A stretch of DNA of 64,000 nucleotides from Pelotalea chapellei (lineage in GTDB: Bacteria > Desulfobacterota > Desulfuromonadia > Geobacterales > Pseudopelobacteraceae), in assembly GCF_018531195.1 (NCBI RefSeq), contig NZ_JAHDYS010000002.1, positions 278,184 to 342,183 on the forward strand. The letters run 5' to 3'. Position 1 is the first letter of the stretch, and the number at the start of each line of letters is the position of its first letter. Shown here one piece after another: positions 18,218-27,933 of the stretch. A program made the position numbers and the translations under genes. The notes under the pieces are model-generated. The model made no database searches and was not told the DNA's origin. It saw only the letters and a list, made by a program, of their open reading frames with translations.

Positions 18218-18300
18218 AGTATCGGGGGCCAGGAGCCAGGGACATGGGACTGGACAAAATTTTCCGATCCCCAGTCACTGTCCCTAGTCCCCTTTATCGG
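18218..18300. repeat. GGGAC-rich intergenic repeat between smc and the roadblock gene
   Basis: Repeated phrases of the type CCAGGGAC/GGGACTGG occur on the left, and their complements (CCAGTCACTGTCCC, then TAGTCCCC) on the right, making an imperfect hairpin around an AT-rich centre. A similar GGGAC/GGGG phrase occurs inside the ABC-F gene near 4818-4862. It looks like a small dispersed repeat. Confidence 0.5.
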
Positions 18301-18307
18301 AGGTTTG

Positions 18308-18664
18308 ATGCCGTACAAGCAGATTATGAAAGATCTTGTCGAAAAAGTCCCTGGGGCGACCGGTGCCATAGTACTCGATTGGGAAGGGGAGGCAGTGCAG
18401 GAATACTGCTACTGTGAACCGTATGAAATTCGTTTTGTGGCCGCCCACCAGGGGCTCGTTTTAAGCCAGCTTAGAGAGCTGCAGCAAACGGGACAGGGAG
18501 GAGCTATAGAGGAAGTTGTGGTAACCTCTTCAGATAGATCTCTGATTACCGGCTGTATCAACCAGGACTACTCGCTTATGCTGAGCATAGATCGCAGCTG
18601 TCCTGTGGCTTTAGCTCTACATCATTTTCGCACCACGATTACCGTACTCAGGAAGGAGATATGA
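18308..18664 (+). CDS. Roadblock/LC7-type protein
   Basis: A 118-residue protein with a roadblock/LC7 pattern: an N-terminal helix (QIMKDLVEKVPGATGAIVLD) into a central sheet, then AAHQGLVLSQLREL, VVVTSSDRSLITGCI and a final helix. Bacterial roadblock proteins often regulate Ras-like GTPases; here the neighbour is the GTPase FtsY, with overlapping stop and start, so a role near FtsY is possible but not shown. The ATG at 18308 follows GGAGG by four bases. Confidence 0.7.
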   Translation: MPYKQIMKDLVEKVPGATGAIVLDWEGEAVQEYCYCEPYEIRFVAAHQGLVLSQLRELQQTGQGGAIEEVVVTSSDRSLITGCINQDYSLMLSIDRSCPVALALHHFRTTITVLRKEI

Positions 18665-19794
18665 TGGAGCAGCAGGAGAAAAAAGGATTCTTTCGGGGTC
18701 TGTTCAACAAAATCAGTGGAAAACCCGAAGAAGTGCCTCCGGAGAATCAGCCGGTGGAGGAGGAACAACAGGTAGAGCAGCCTCAGGAGGTTCGACCCGA
18801 GCAGGAGGAGCTCCATCCTCCCCTGCCAGTGGTTCCCGTGGTTGAAGAACCGCCCGCGGTTGTGGAAACACAGGCCAAGCCCAGTTTTTTCGAACGGCTT
18901 AAACAGGGATTGCAGAAAACCAAAGATGGTTTGGTAGGACGCATAGATACTCTGGTGTTGGGGAAAAAAGAGATAGATGCCGATACTCTGGAAGAGCTTG
19001 AGGAGATTCTGATAACCTCCGATATGGGGGTAAAAACTACCCTTGAGTTGGTGCGCACGTTGGAGCAGCGTTTGAAGCGCAACGATCTCAAGGATGGTGC
19101 GGCCCTGCGAGCCGCTCTGAAGGAAGAAATTCTGCAGCGACTTGAGCTGCATCATGCTCAGTTGAATCCTTCAACCCGCCATCCTTTCGTAATACTGGTG
19201 ATCGGTGTTAATGGAGTCGGCAAAACCACCACGATCGGGAAACTGGCCTCGCGTTTTACGAGTGAGGGCAAGAAAGTTTTGCTTGCGGCAGCAGATACAT
19301 TCCGCGCTGCCGCAGCCGAACAGCTGGTGGCTTGGGGTGAACGTGCCGGAGTGGATGTCATTCGTCACAAAGAGGGGGCCGATCCTTCGGCAGTGGTTTT
19401 TGATGCCTGCAAGGCTGCCCTGGCGCGTAATGTTGATATTTTAATTGTTGACACGGCGGGACGGTTGCACACAAAAGTTAATCTGATGGAAGAGATGAAA
19501 AAAATTCGCCGGGTGATCGACAGGGAAATTCCCGGAGCACCACATGAGACCCTGCTGGTAGTGGATGCAGCTACAGGTCAGAATGCCATCTCGCAGGCCC
19601 GTCTTTTCAAAGAAGCGGCCGGGGTAAGTGGCATTGCATTGACCAAACTGGATGGTACGGCCAAGGGGGGCATCGTGGTCGCTGTCAGTCATGAATTTGC
19701 CCTCCCGGTGCGATACATCGGGGTTGGCGAATCAATAGAAGATTTGCGCGATTTTGATCCACGAGAATTTACGGACGCACTCTTTCTCGCCTGA
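18664..19794 (+). CDS. ftsY: Signal recognition particle receptor FtsY
   Basis: A 376-residue SRP receptor GTPase for co-translational membrane targeting. The acidic, Glu/Pro-rich N-terminus (residues 1-75) is the variable A domain. The N domain begins near [21 protein letters not shown]. The G domain shows [39 protein letters not shown] and a C-terminal [13 protein letters not shown]. The ATG at 18664 shares a base with the previous stop (TGATG) and has AAGGAG five bases upstream. Confidence 0.96.
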   Translation: MEQQEKKGFFRGLFNKISGKPEEVPPENQPVEEEQQVEQPQEVRPEQEELHPPLPVVPVVEEPPAVVETQAKPSFFERLKQGLQKTKDGLVGRIDTLVLGKKEIDADTLEELEEILITSDMGVKTTLELVRTLEQRLKRNDLKDGAALRAALKEEILQRLELHHAQLNPSTRHPFVILVIGVNGVGKTTTIGKLASRFTSEGKKVLLAAADTFRAAAAEQLVAWGERAGVDVIRHKEGADPSAVVFDACKAALARNVDILIVDTAGRLHTKVNLMEEMKKIRRVIDREIPGAPHETLLVVDAATGQNAISQARLFKEAAGVSGIALTKLDGTAKGGIVVAVSHEFALPVRYIGVGESIEDLRDFDPREFTDALFLA

Positions 19795-19910
19795 CAGAGG
19801 GGGCGCCAGGGTGCCATGAAAGGGGCTATGAAGCCCGCAATTTCACGTAATTGGCCTTGACTTCATCCTGGTTTACACGTATATTCAGCACCCCGAAAGG
19901 AGTCTTATTT

Positions 19911-20108
19911 ATGAGTTCTGAATTGTTTCATGCCCTTGATGAAAAAGTCAGCGGCTTGTTGGAAAAATATGTATCATTGAAAGATGAAAATGCACTTTTG
20001 CTTGAAGAGATTGCTTCTCTCGAAGAGGCAAACAAGCGATTGCAGTCAGAGCGTGAAGGATTCAAGGCTGGTGTGGATGCCATTCTCAGCAAGTTGGAAG
20101 GCGTATGA
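19911..20108 (+). CDS. Small coiled-coil protein, ZapB-like
   Basis: A 65-residue protein made almost entirely of heptad repeats: ALDEKVSGLLEKYVSLKDEN, LLLEEIASLEEANKRL, FKAGVDAILSKLE. Its size, coiled-coil nature and position directly before zapA suggest a ZapB-like division factor, but coiled coils align easily. GAAAGGAG precedes the ATG at 19911. Confidence 0.65.
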   Translation: MSSELFHALDEKVSGLLEKYVSLKDENALLLEEIASLEEANKRLQSEREGFKAGVDAILSKLEGV

Positions 20109-20130
20109 TAAGCCCGGGCGGTGACGCAGC

Positions 20131-20406
20131 ATGAAGACATCTCACTCGGTCACCATTCTCGGAAGAGAGCTTTCGGTCAAAAGTTCTGCGTCAGCAACAA
20201 AAGTTCAGGCGGTTGAAGCATTCGTAAATGGCAGGCTTCAGGAGATCGGTGCCGCTCTCAAGAGCGGCGATGCTCAGCTGGTACTGATGCTGGCGCTGCT
20301 CAATACCGCTGAACAATATCTGGATTTAAGAGCATTGCAGGAGGCCCAGGCTCCGCTGCTGGAAGAGCGGCTGAAGGTGCTCCTTGAGAAGATAGATGCT
20401 GCCTGA
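20131..20406 (+). CDS. zapA: Cell division protein ZapA
   Basis: A 91-residue ZapA: an N-terminal strand segment (VTILGRELSVKSSA) followed by a long helix (AFVNGRLQEIGAALKSG, LVLMLALLNTAEQYLDL) and a C-terminal coiled coil. ZapA binds and bundles FtsZ. The gene lies 22 bases after the small coiled-coil gene and before 5-FCL, an arrangement common in proteobacteria in which the intervening DNA often carries 6S RNA. Confidence 0.85.
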   Translation: MKTSHSVTILGRELSVKSSASATKVQAVEAFVNGRLQEIGAALKSGDAQLVLMLALLNTAEQYLDLRALQEAQAPLLEERLKVLLEKIDAA

Positions 20407-20411
20407 AAAGG

Positions 20412-20719
20412 CTGGCAGAGGGACAGCGGCCGACACCTAAATGGTCAGGCCGAGCATGACGGAGATGTGCATTGGCCTTGCTGGTGCGAAGGTTCTTCAG
20501 GAAGACTTGATATATATTCGCAATACAATAATCAGCCCCGACAGGTATGGCTGCTTTTAGCCTGCTTGCTGAATCTGAGAAACAGAATATATCTTAAACA
20601 GAAAGGAAGGAATAGCTCCCCGAGCTCAGGAACCAGGCATAACCTCATTCCACCGCATCTTGCGAGCCATTCCCGCGACCTTTCTCCCTCCCTGACCATC
20701 CTTTCCAGCACTCTGCCGG
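20412..20719 (+). ncRNA. Candidate structured RNA between zapA and 5-FCL (possible 6S RNA)
   Basis: The 354-base gap has no coding signal but shows nested complementarity: 20412-20420 with 20711-20719 (9 bp, one G-U), 20441-20449 with 20691-20699 (9 bp perfect), 20463-20469 with 20654-20660 (7 bp, one G-U), 20491-20495 with 20630-20634, and 20512-20519 with 20585-20592. Together they form a long rod with internal loops. 6S RNA (ssrS) is rod-shaped and often sits in exactly this gene interval, but this rod is longer than the usual 180-200 bases and I cannot confirm the conserved bubble. Ends are approximate. Confidence 0.45.
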
Positions 20720-20760
20720 ACTCCCCACTATTTTAAAAAAGAAGTTCATTCGGAAGCTTT

Positions 20761-21339
20761 ATGCCCAAGCGTACGCTTCGCCAACAGGTACTGGCACGAC
20801 GCAAATCGCTTAGCCAGGAAGAATGGCGTGCTTCAAGTGATCTGGCCCAGTTGAACTTCCTTTCTCTGGAGGAATTCACCGGGGCGGAATGTGTCGCGCT
20901 CTATTCGCCGGCTCATCATGAACCTGATACGACGATGATTCTTGGTGCAGCGATAGCGGCTGGAAAGAAGGTACTTTACCCGGTCGTGTGTGGAAACCAC
21001 ATGGTTTTGCGGCAGGTAGAGGGGGCAACATGTCTCACCCGGGGGTGTTTCGGCATTCTTGAACCCTGTTCCGGACCGGATCACCAGGCGGATGAGGCTG
21101 ATCTTATTGTTGTTCCCGGAGTCGTATTCGACCTGAATGGTCACCGTATCGGTTATGGGAAAGGCTTTTACGACCGCTTCCTGCAGCACCCCGGCAGGCA
21201 TGCTCATCTGGTCGGGCTCTGCTATGATTTCCAGGTAATGGACGAAATGTCTCTGCCTGTCGATCAACACGATATTCAAATGGAGGTACTAGTTACAGAT
21301 AAACGAATAATTCACTGCGGAAGTAACCGGCGCCATTAA
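20761..21339 (+). CDS. 5-formyltetrahydrofolate cyclo-ligase
   Basis: A 192-residue enzyme that converts 5-formyl-THF to 5,10-methenyl-THF with ATP. The family signature is clear at LIVVPGVVFDLNGHRIGYGKGFYDRFL (positions about 119-145), and the N-terminus (LRQQVLARRKSLS) carries the basic ATP-binding helix. Length is normal. The ribosome site is poor. It follows the structured RNA region and precedes rny by 33 bases. Confidence 0.9.
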   Translation: MPKRTLRQQVLARRKSLSQEEWRASSDLAQLNFLSLEEFTGAECVALYSPAHHEPDTTMILGAAIAAGKKVLYPVVCGNHMVLRQVEGATCLTRGCFGILEPCSGPDHQADEADLIVVPGVVFDLNGHRIGYGKGFYDRFLQHPGRHAHLVGLCYDFQVMDEMSLPVDQHDIQMEVLVTDKRIIHCGSNRRH

Positions 21340-21372
21340 ATGGTCCGGATTCACATAGAGGAGGTTACAGAT

Positions 21373-22935
21373 ATGGAAAACGTAATAATGATTGTAATAA
21401 CCCTGGTGGCAGCTGTCGGTGCGTATATCGCCGGTAGCAGGATAAGCAAGAAAGACTCCGGCTCCATCGTCCGGCAGGCAGAAGAACTGGCCAGCAAAGT
21501 ACTTGATGATGCCCGTCGTGAGGCAGAGACCATTGCCAAGGAGGCAGAGCTCAAGGCTAAAGACGAAGCGCTGCAAATCAAGGATGAGTATGAGCAGGAA
21601 CTTCGTGAGAAAAAGAAGGAGCTCCAGGGTCTTGAGAAGCGGCTTGGACAGAAGGAAGAAAATCTGGACAAGAAAGTAGCTCTGTTCGATCAGAAAGAGC
21701 TTGATATTCTTAAGAAGGAACAGATTTTTACACAGAAAGAACAGTCTCTTCAGCAACGTGACGAGGAGCTGAAGCAGGCTGCTGATGTCCAGCGGGCTAA
21801 ACTGGAAACAATCTCCGGCATGTCAGCATCGGAAGCCAAGAAGGAGCTGATGGATGCCATGGAGGATGAAGCAAAGCATGATGCCGCTAAATTGATTAAA
21901 ATAATTGAGGAAGAAGCACGCGAGACAGCCGATAAAAAAGCCAAAGAACTCATCTCCCTTGCTGTGCAGCGTTATGCCGGCGAATATGTGGCAGAGAAGA
22001 CCGTCTCGGTCGTGCCATTGCCGTCTGATGAGATGAAAGGGCGCATTATCGGACGCGAAGGGCGCAATATTCGTGCATTGGAAGCAGCTACTGGTATCGA
22101 CCTGATTATTGATGACACTCCGGAAGCGGTAATTCTTTCCGGCTTCAACCCTGTTCGCCGTGAAGTGGCACGTTTGTCCCTTGAAAAACTGATTGCCGAC
22201 GGTCGTATCCATCCTGGCCGCATTGAGGAAGTGGTAGCCAAATCAACCGAAGAGGTTGAGCAGACCATCAAGGAAGCAGGGGAACAGGCAGCTTTCGACC
22301 TCGGTGTCCACGGAATCCATCCCGAGGTCCTCAAGCTCATTGGTCGTCTTCGTTACCGCACATCCTACACGCAAAACGTATACCAGCATTCTCTGGAAGT
22401 CGCCTTTCTCTGCGGCATCATGGCCGCCGAGCTTGGCGTCAACGTGAAGCAGGCCAAGCGTGCCGGACTGCTGCATGACCTTGGCAAGGCTGTTGATCAT
22501 GAAGTTGAAGGTTCCCATGCCGTGATCGGTGCCGAGCTGGCCCGTAAATATGGTGAGTCTCCAAAGATCGTGCATGCCATCATGGCCCACCATGAAGATG
22601 AAAAACCGACCACTGTCCTGGCTGTTCTTGTTCAAGCTGCTGACGCCCTCTCCGGCGCCCGCCCTGGTGCCCGGCGTGAGATGATGGAAACTTATGTAAA
22701 ACGACTGGATGATCTGGAGCGCATTGCCACCTCTTTCAGCGGGGTGACCAATTCTTTTGCCATCCAGGCCGGCCGTGAAATTCGTGTAATGGTGTCAAGC
22801 GATCAGATAACCGATGACCAGTCTCTGATCATGGCACGTGACATAGCCAAGAAGATCGAAGCCGAAATGACTTATCCAGGTCAGATCAAAGTTAACGTAA
22901 TCAGGGAAACCAGGGCAGTGGAATATGCCCGTTAA
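21373..22935 (+). CDS. rny: Ribonuclease Y
   Basis: A 520-residue membrane-anchored endoribonuclease that initiates mRNA decay. An N-terminal membrane helix ([17 protein letters not shown]) is followed by a long charged coiled coil to about residue 200, a KH domain ([15 protein letters not shown]) and an HD domain with [10 protein letters not shown]. The ATG at 21373 has GAGGAGG upstream. It overlaps the next gene, ymdB, by 11 bases; the rny-ymdB pairing is widespread. Confidence 0.95.
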   Translation: MENVIMIVITLVAAVGAYIAGSRISKKDSGSIVRQAEELASKVLDDARREAETIAKEAELKAKDEALQIKDEYEQELREKKKELQGLEKRLGQKEENLDKKVALFDQKELDILKKEQIFTQKEQSLQQRDEELKQAADVQRAKLETISGMSASEAKKELMDAMEDEAKHDAAKLIKIIEEEARETADKKAKELISLAVQRYAGEYVAEKTVSVVPLPSDEMKGRIIGREGRNIRALEAATGIDLIIDDTPEAVILSGFNPVRREVARLSLEKLIADGRIHPGRIEEVVAKSTEEVEQTIKEAGEQAAFDLGVHGIHPEVLKLIGRLRYRTSYTQNVYQHSLEVAFLCGIMAAELGVNVKQAKRAGLLHDLGKAVDHEVEGSHAVIGAELARKYGESPKIVHAIMAHHEDEKPTTVLAVLVQAADALSGARPGARREMMETYVKRLDDLERIATSFSGVTNSFAIQAGREIRVMVSSDQITDDQSLIMARDIAKKIEAEMTYPGQIKVNVIRETRAVEYAR

Positions 22936-23710
22936 AATTCTCTTCATAGGGGATATTATCGGCAAACCGGGACGTCAGGCGCTCTCACGCGAGTTGGACC
23001 GCCTGGTTGACCGGCACTGTATCGATCTGGTGATCGTTAACGGTGAAAATGCTGCCGGTGGTTTCGGGCTGACTACAGAAACAGTCAAAGAGTTGTTTGA
23101 CATCGGTGTTCATGGCATCACCAGCGGCAACCATATCTGGGACAAAAAAGAGCAGGTGCCCATGGTGCTTGCTCACCCGCATGTCATCCGCCCGGCCAAT
23201 TATCCTGATGGAGCAGCCGGTCGGGGCAGCATGATTCTGACCACACCGGGTGGAGTAAAGGTTGGGGTCCTGAATCTTGAAGGGCGCATTTACATGAAGA
23301 ACCTTGAGTGCCCCTTCCGAGTTGCCGACCGGGAGATTGAATCCCTGCGACAGGAGACGGCTGTCATCTTCGTGGATTTTCATGCGGAAGCCACTTCGGA
23401 AAAGTCAGCCTTGGGATGGTACCTGGATGGTCGGGTCAGTGCGGTGATCGGCACTCACACCCATGTGCAGACTGCGGATGAACGGATCCTTACCCAAGGT
23501 ACAGCTTACATGTCCGATGCCGGCATGACCGGTAGCTTTGATTCCGTGATTGGCATCGGCAAGGAAGAAGCTATCCGCAAGTTTATGACCCAGCTGCCGG
23601 TAAAATTCGAAGTGCCAAAGAAAGATATCCGTCTGAATGGTGTGGTTGTGGAAGTCGACGAAGCGACCGGCAACGCACTGGCAATAGAGCGTATCGCTGT
23701 AACCTGCTGA
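22925..23710 (+). CDS. YmdB-type metallophosphoesterase (TIGR00282)
   Basis: A 261-residue calcineurin-like phosphoesterase. Metal-binding motifs are GDIIGKPGR near the start, [18 protein letters not shown] and the late [10 protein letters not shown], and SDAGMTG is characteristic of the YmdB group. Bacillus YmdB has 2',3'-cyclic-nucleotide phosphodiesterase activity. The overlap with rny (11 bases) suggests translational coupling. This is not the macro-domain YmdB of E. coli, despite the shared name. Confidence 0.9.
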   Translation: MPVKILFIGDIIGKPGRQALSRELDRLVDRHCIDLVIVNGENAAGGFGLTTETVKELFDIGVHGITSGNHIWDKKEQVPMVLAHPHVIRPANYPDGAAGRGSMILTTPGGVKVGVLNLEGRIYMKNLECPFRVADREIESLRQETAVIFVDFHAEATSEKSALGWYLDGRVSAVIGTHTHVQTADERILTQGTAYMSDAGMTGSFDSVIGIGKEEAIRKFMTQLPVKFEVPKKDIRLNGVVVEVDEATGNALAIERIAVTC

Positions 23711-23735
23711 ACTATATCACCCGAGGTTTCCAATA

Positions 23736-24947
23736 ATGTCCGTAGCTGAACAGATGGCTGTAATCAAGCGTGGCTCCGTTGAAGTCCTTATAGAGAAGGA
23801 ACTTGAGAGCAAACTGGAAAAATCACTTGCTGCCGGCGTTCCTCTCAAAATCAAGGCCGGGTTCGATCCCACCGCGCCTGACCTGCATCTGGGACATACG
23901 GTACTGATTCACAAACTGCGTCAGTTTCAGAAGCTGGGTCACGAAGTCAATTTCCTGATCGGTGACTTCACTGGCATGATTGGCGATCCCACCGGCAAGT
24001 CTGAAACCCGTAAAGTGCTGACCCGTGAAGATGTGCTTCGCAATGCGGAAACCTACAAGGAACAGGTTTTTAAAATTCTGGACCCCGAGAAAACAAAGGT
24101 AGTCTTCAACTCAACTTGGCTAAACGAGCTGGGCGCTGGTGGTATGATCGGTCTGGCCTCAAAATATACGGTTGCCCGCATGCTTGAACGCGACGATTTT
24201 CATAAACGGTTTTCTACCCAGCAGCCGATAGCCATTCATGAGTTCCTGTATCCTCTGATACAGGGATATGATTCCGTGGCACTACATTCGGATGTGGAAC
24301 TGGGGGGCACGGATCAGAAATTCAACCTGTTGATGGGGCGTGAGCTGCAGCGTGAGTGGGGGCAGACACCCCAATGTGTTCTAACGATGCCTCTTCTGGA
24401 AGGTCTGGATGGTGTCAACAAGATGTCCAAATCTCTGGGGAATTACATTGGCATCAACGAACCTGCTGACGAGATATTCGGAAAGGTCATGTCTATCTCG
24501 GACGAGTTGATGATCCGTTATTACGAACTGCTTTCCGACATGCCGCTGGCTGATCTGGAGAAACTGAAGCAGGGTCTTGGCGATCGAACGATGCACCCCA
24601 TGGCTGCCAAGAAGGCACTTGGCCGGGAAATTGTCTCACGCTTCCATGGTGCCGGCGCCGGTGAGATTGCAGAAGAAAATTTCGTAAAACGTTTCAAGCA
24701 GAATGAGGTGCCTGATGAGATGCCGCAGGTCAGTTATCGCCTGGCCGACGGCAGTGTATTGCTGGCCAAGGCAATGACAGAGGCAGGTCTGACAAAATCT
24801 AACGGTGAGGGTCGCCGCTCTATCGATGGCGGCGGGGTTAAGTTGAATGGTGAAAAAGTCAGTGATGTTAATTTGGAACTTTCCAGCGGCGGAGAATATA
24901 TTGTTCAGATCGGCAAGCGTCGCTTTGCCAGAATAATGGTGGCCTGA
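23736..24947 (+). CDS. tyrS: Tyrosyl-tRNA synthetase
   Basis: A 403-residue class I aminoacyl-tRNA synthetase. The HIGH motif appears as DLHLGH, and KMSKSLGN is intact. The C-terminal 65 residues form an S4-like RNA-binding module ([20 protein letters not shown]). The N-terminal phrasing ([16 protein letters not shown]) and length match the TyrRS type of many proteobacteria (TyrZ-like). It lies in a same-strand run between ymdB and an ABC-F gene. Confidence 0.95.
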   Translation: MSVAEQMAVIKRGSVEVLIEKELESKLEKSLAAGVPLKIKAGFDPTAPDLHLGHTVLIHKLRQFQKLGHEVNFLIGDFTGMIGDPTGKSETRKVLTREDVLRNAETYKEQVFKILDPEKTKVVFNSTWLNELGAGGMIGLASKYTVARMLERDDFHKRFSTQQPIAIHEFLYPLIQGYDSVALHSDVELGGTDQKFNLLMGRELQREWGQTPQCVLTMPLLEGLDGVNKMSKSLGNYIGINEPADEIFGKVMSISDELMIRYYELLSDMPLADLEKLKQGLGDRTMHPMAAKKALGREIVSRFHGAGAGEIAEENFVKRFKQNEVPDEMPQVSYRLADGSVLLAKAMTEAGLTKSNGEGRRSIDGGGVKLNGEKVSDVNLELSSGGEYIVQIGKRRFARIMVA

Positions 24948-24952
24948 CCCGA

Positions 24953-26575
24953 ATGATTCACCTTTCCAATATTACCAAGCAACATGGTTCACACCTCCTT
25001 TTCCGCGAAGCAAGTTTTCAGATTCTCCCAGGAACCCGCAGCGGCCTGGTTGGTCCTAATGGCGCAGGGAAGACCTCTCTTTTCCGTATTATAACCGGCG
25101 AGGAGGATGTTGATGGCGGCGAAATTTCCTGCTCGAAGAAAACAACCATTGGTTACTTTTCCCAGGACGTAGGCGACATGTCCGGCCGTTCCGCCCTCGA
25201 TGAAGTTATGGCGGGCTCGGCTGAAACTATGCGTCTGGCGGGTGAATTGAAGGAAATGGAAGCAGCCATGTGCGAGCCGCAGTCGGACGATGAGATGGCT
25301 GCCTTGCTGGAACGCTATGGCAGTGCCCAGGAAGACTTTGAGCACCGTGGCGGCTACGATCTTGATACCCGTGCACAGACAGTGCTGACGGGGCTCGGCA
25401 TTGGGCCCGACCGTTTTCATCTGCCTGTGGAATCCTTCAGCGGCGGGTGGAAAATGCGCATTGCCCTTGCCAGGATTCTGACCCTGAAGCCGGATGTGCT
25501 TCTGCTGGATGAGCCGACCAACCACCTGGACGTGGAGTCAATCATCTGGCTGGAAGAATGGCTGGCCAATGAATTTGATGGCGCACTGCTGATGACTAGC
25601 CATGATCGCGATTTCATGAACCGCATAGTAACCCGCATCATCGAGGTTGCTAACAAAACGGTAACCACCTATGGCGGCAACTATGATTTTTACGAGCGGG
25701 AGCGCGATATCCGCCTCGAACAATTGCTAGCCAGTCACAAACGTCAGCAGGACATGCTGGCTAAGGAAGAAGAATTCATCGCACGTTTTGCCGCCAGGGC
25801 TTCCCATGCTGCCCAGGTTCAGTCACGAGTGAAGAAGATCGATAAGATTGAGCGCATCGAGATTCCACCTGAGGAGCGTGCCGTTCGTTTTGAGTTCAAC
25901 GAACCACCTCGCAGCGGAGATGATGTCGTGGTTCTGGAGGACTTGGGAAAAACCTGGGAAACGCATGACGGGCGCCAGCATCCTGTTTTCAGCGGTGCAT
26001 CTGGAGTCATTCGTCGAGGAAACAAGATTGCCGTTGTCGGGGTCAACGGTGCCGGAAAGTCTACTTTTTTGAAAATGATAGCTGGACAGACCGAGCCTAC
26101 CCAGGGCCAATTCAAGTTAGGTGCGAACGTGGAGCTCGGCTACTTCAGCCAGCATGCGATGGAGTTACTCGATCCACGCAAGACGGTTTTCGAAACCTTG
26201 CAGGACGCCATGCCTCTGGCTACCATTGGTGTGATCCGCAATCTGCTTGGAGCTTTCCTGTTTTCGGGCGATGCAGTGGATAAACGTATTGAAAATCTTT
26301 CAGGCGGTGAAAAGAGCCGCGTGGTACTGGCAACTCTTCTTGCGCGGCCGATTAATTTTCTGGTGCTGGACGAACCGACAAACCATCTCGATATCCGTTC
26401 GCGTGAGATCCTTCTGGAAGCGCTGAAGAATTTCAGCGGCACAGTGGTGCTGGTGAGTCATGACCGTCACTTTCTGCGCCTGTTGGTTGACAGGGTGTTT
26501 GAGATCGATCACGGTGAAATGCGCACCTATGAGGGCAGCTACGAATATTACTTGAGCAAGTCTCATCATGCTTAA
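24953..26575 (+). CDS. ABC-F family ATPase
   Basis: A 540-residue duplicated ABC ATPase lacking membrane segments. Walker A motifs are GPNGAGKTS and GVNGAGKST, the signatures are SGGWKMR and LSGGEKSR, and both DEPTNHLD motifs are intact. The interdomain linker includes a basic RVKKIDKIERIE stretch. It is shorter than the 3213 paralogue because it lacks the C-terminal coiled coil. A role at the ribosome is expected from the family. It starts five bases after tyrS. Confidence 0.92.
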   Translation: MIHLSNITKQHGSHLLFREASFQILPGTRSGLVGPNGAGKTSLFRIITGEEDVDGGEISCSKKTTIGYFSQDVGDMSGRSALDEVMAGSAETMRLAGELKEMEAAMCEPQSDDEMAALLERYGSAQEDFEHRGGYDLDTRAQTVLTGLGIGPDRFHLPVESFSGGWKMRIALARILTLKPDVLLLDEPTNHLDVESIIWLEEWLANEFDGALLMTSHDRDFMNRIVTRIIEVANKTVTTYGGNYDFYERERDIRLEQLLASHKRQQDMLAKEEEFIARFAARASHAAQVQSRVKKIDKIERIEIPPEERAVRFEFNEPPRSGDDVVVLEDLGKTWETHDGRQHPVFSGASGVIRRGNKIAVVGVNGAGKSTFLKMIAGQTEPTQGQFKLGANVELGYFSQHAMELLDPRKTVFETLQDAMPLATIGVIRNLLGAFLFSGDAVDKRIENLSGGEKSRVVLATLLARPINFLVLDEPTNHLDIRSREILLEALKNFSGTVVLVSHDRHFLRLLVDRVFEIDHGEMRTYEGSYEYYLSKSHHA

Positions 26576-26644
26576 GTCGATGAAATTTCCTCGACCCAGT
26601 TTTTCCAGCTGTATACAATTTATATTGCTACCCCATTTAATTTG

Positions 26645-26673
26645 TTGACATCCATTCGTCACATATGTATTTT
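26645..26673 (+). promoter_or_regulatory. Sigma-70-type promoter of the cold-shock gene
   Basis: TTGACA at 26645-26650 and TATTTT at 26668-26673 are separated by 17 bases. The predicted leader of about 55 bases contains a small CCGG/CCGG hairpin before the ribosome site AGGAGAAGG. Confidence 0.55.
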
Positions 26674-26732
26674 CTAGTAATACCGGTGTTTCGCCGGAAC
26701 ATTAAAAGATTGTATCAGGAGAAGGTAAGCAA

Positions 26733-26933
26733 ATGGTAAACGGAACAGTAAAATGGTTCAACGACAGCAAGGGGTTTGGGTTTCTTGAGCAGGAGAATGG
26801 CGAAGATGTTTTCGTACACTTTTCAGCTATCACTGGCGACGGCTTCAAATCACTTGCAGAAGGCGATAATGTAACTTTTGAACTGGTCAAAGGTCCTAAA
26901 GGCCTGCAGGCTGCCAACGTAACCAGAGTTTAA
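26733..26933 (+). CDS. Cold-shock protein, CspA family
   Basis: A 66-residue cold-shock domain. RNP1 (KGFGFLEQ) and RNP2 (DVFVHFSAI) are intact, as is the start [13 protein letters not shown]. It binds single-stranded nucleic acid and melts RNA structure. It has its own promoter, a moderately long leader and its own terminator. Whether it is cold-inducible cannot be told from sequence. Confidence 0.95.
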   Translation: MVNGTVKWFNDSKGFGFLEQENGEDVFVHFSAITGDGFKSLAEGDNVTFELVKGPKGLQAANVTRV

Positions 26934-26958
26934 TTTTAAACTCTTTTTTACGGTTTAA

Positions 26959-26988
26959 GAGCCTCGGAGAAATCCGGGGCTTTTTTTG
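26959..26988 (+). terminator. Intrinsic terminator after csp gene
   Basis: GCCTCGGA and TCCGGGGC pair around a GAAA-like loop and are followed by seven T residues. Confidence 0.88.
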
Positions 26989-27039
26989 TTGAACAGACTG
27001 CAGTCACAAAGGATGTTTTAAGCAAACTATGAGGTAGTA

Positions 27040-27933
27040 ATGAGCGATTATATAGTTCGAGCACTGAGTACGTCGGGTGGCATCAGAATTCTGGTATGTA
27101 CTGCAACTGATTTAACACGAGAAATTTGCACATTGCAGGGCGCTTCTCCCACTGTCAGCATAGCCATGGGACGTGGCTTGGCAGGAGGTGCGTTGATGGG
27201 AGCGCTGCTGAAGCAGAACCAACGGGTTGCCCTGAAGTTTGAAGGCAACGGCCCAATGCGCAAAATGATAATAGAAGCTGACAGTGATGGTGCAGTACGA
27301 GCCAGCGTTGGTGATCCTGCTGCAGATGTGGAACCAGTGGCGGGCCGTTGGAATGTGGCGGGTCTGCTGGGAAAAGCAGGATTTCTGACAGTATCGAAGG
27401 ATTTGGGAGTAGGCGGAGAACCGTATCACGGTATGGTGCAGCTGCGGTCAAGTGAGATAGGCGATGATCTGGCATATTATCTGACGGATTCGGAGCAGGT
27501 ACCATCTGCAGTAGGATTGGGTGCAAGTCTTGACGAATCGGGAAATATTTCGGTTTGCGGAGGGTTTCTGGTGCAGGCGCTTCCTAAAGCTGATCCAGCT
27601 GAGATCGATGAAATAATGGCGAATATAGGCTCTCTGCCACCAATTTCAGATCTTCTCAGAGAGGGAGGGCCAAAAAAGATCGTCGAGCAGCTCTTTGGTT
27701 CAGTTGCCTCAGTACTGCTTGAGACCAAAGAGATATTCTTTCGTTGCGGATGTTCTAGAGAAAAGGTTGATCGGGCCTTGATGACGTTCGGAAATGATGA
27801 ATTGCGTGATATGTCCATCAATGAGAAAGGTGCCGAGATAACCTGTGAGTTTTGTCGCAAAACATACAGTTTTGATGCAGCTGACCTTGAGCGTATTATT
27901 GATGCGTCTGTACAAATGACTGCTGAAAAATAA
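27040..27933 (+). CDS. hslO: Hsp33 redox-regulated chaperone
   Basis: A 297-residue Hsp33 holdase activated by disulfide formation when zinc is released. The C-terminal redox switch is complete: FRCGCSREK (CxC) and, 34 residues on, CEFC (CxxC). The N-terminal domain shows GRGLAGGALMGALLK and LKFEGNGPM. Its last base overlaps the truA start. Confidence 0.93.
   Translation: MSDYIVRALSTSGGIRILVCTATDLTREICTLQGASPTVSIAMGRGLAGGALMGALLKQNQRVALKFEGNGPMRKMIIEADSDGAVRASVGDPAADVEPVAGRWNVAGLLGKAGFLTVSKDLGVGGEPYHGMVQLRSSEIGDDLAYYLTDSEQVPSAVGLGASLDESGNISVCGGFLVQALPKADPAEIDEIMANIGSLPPISDLLREGGPKKIVEQLFGSVASVLLETKEIFFRCGCSREKVDRALMTFGNDELRDMSINEKGAEITCEFCRKTYSFDAADLERIIDASVQMTAEK

Noticed and set aside
18308..19794. 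Roadblock-FtsY overlap as a new GTPase-regulator system
   Set aside because: The overlap is suggestive, but roadblock proteins are common and the link to FtsY is only positional, so it is left as a remark in the gene entries.
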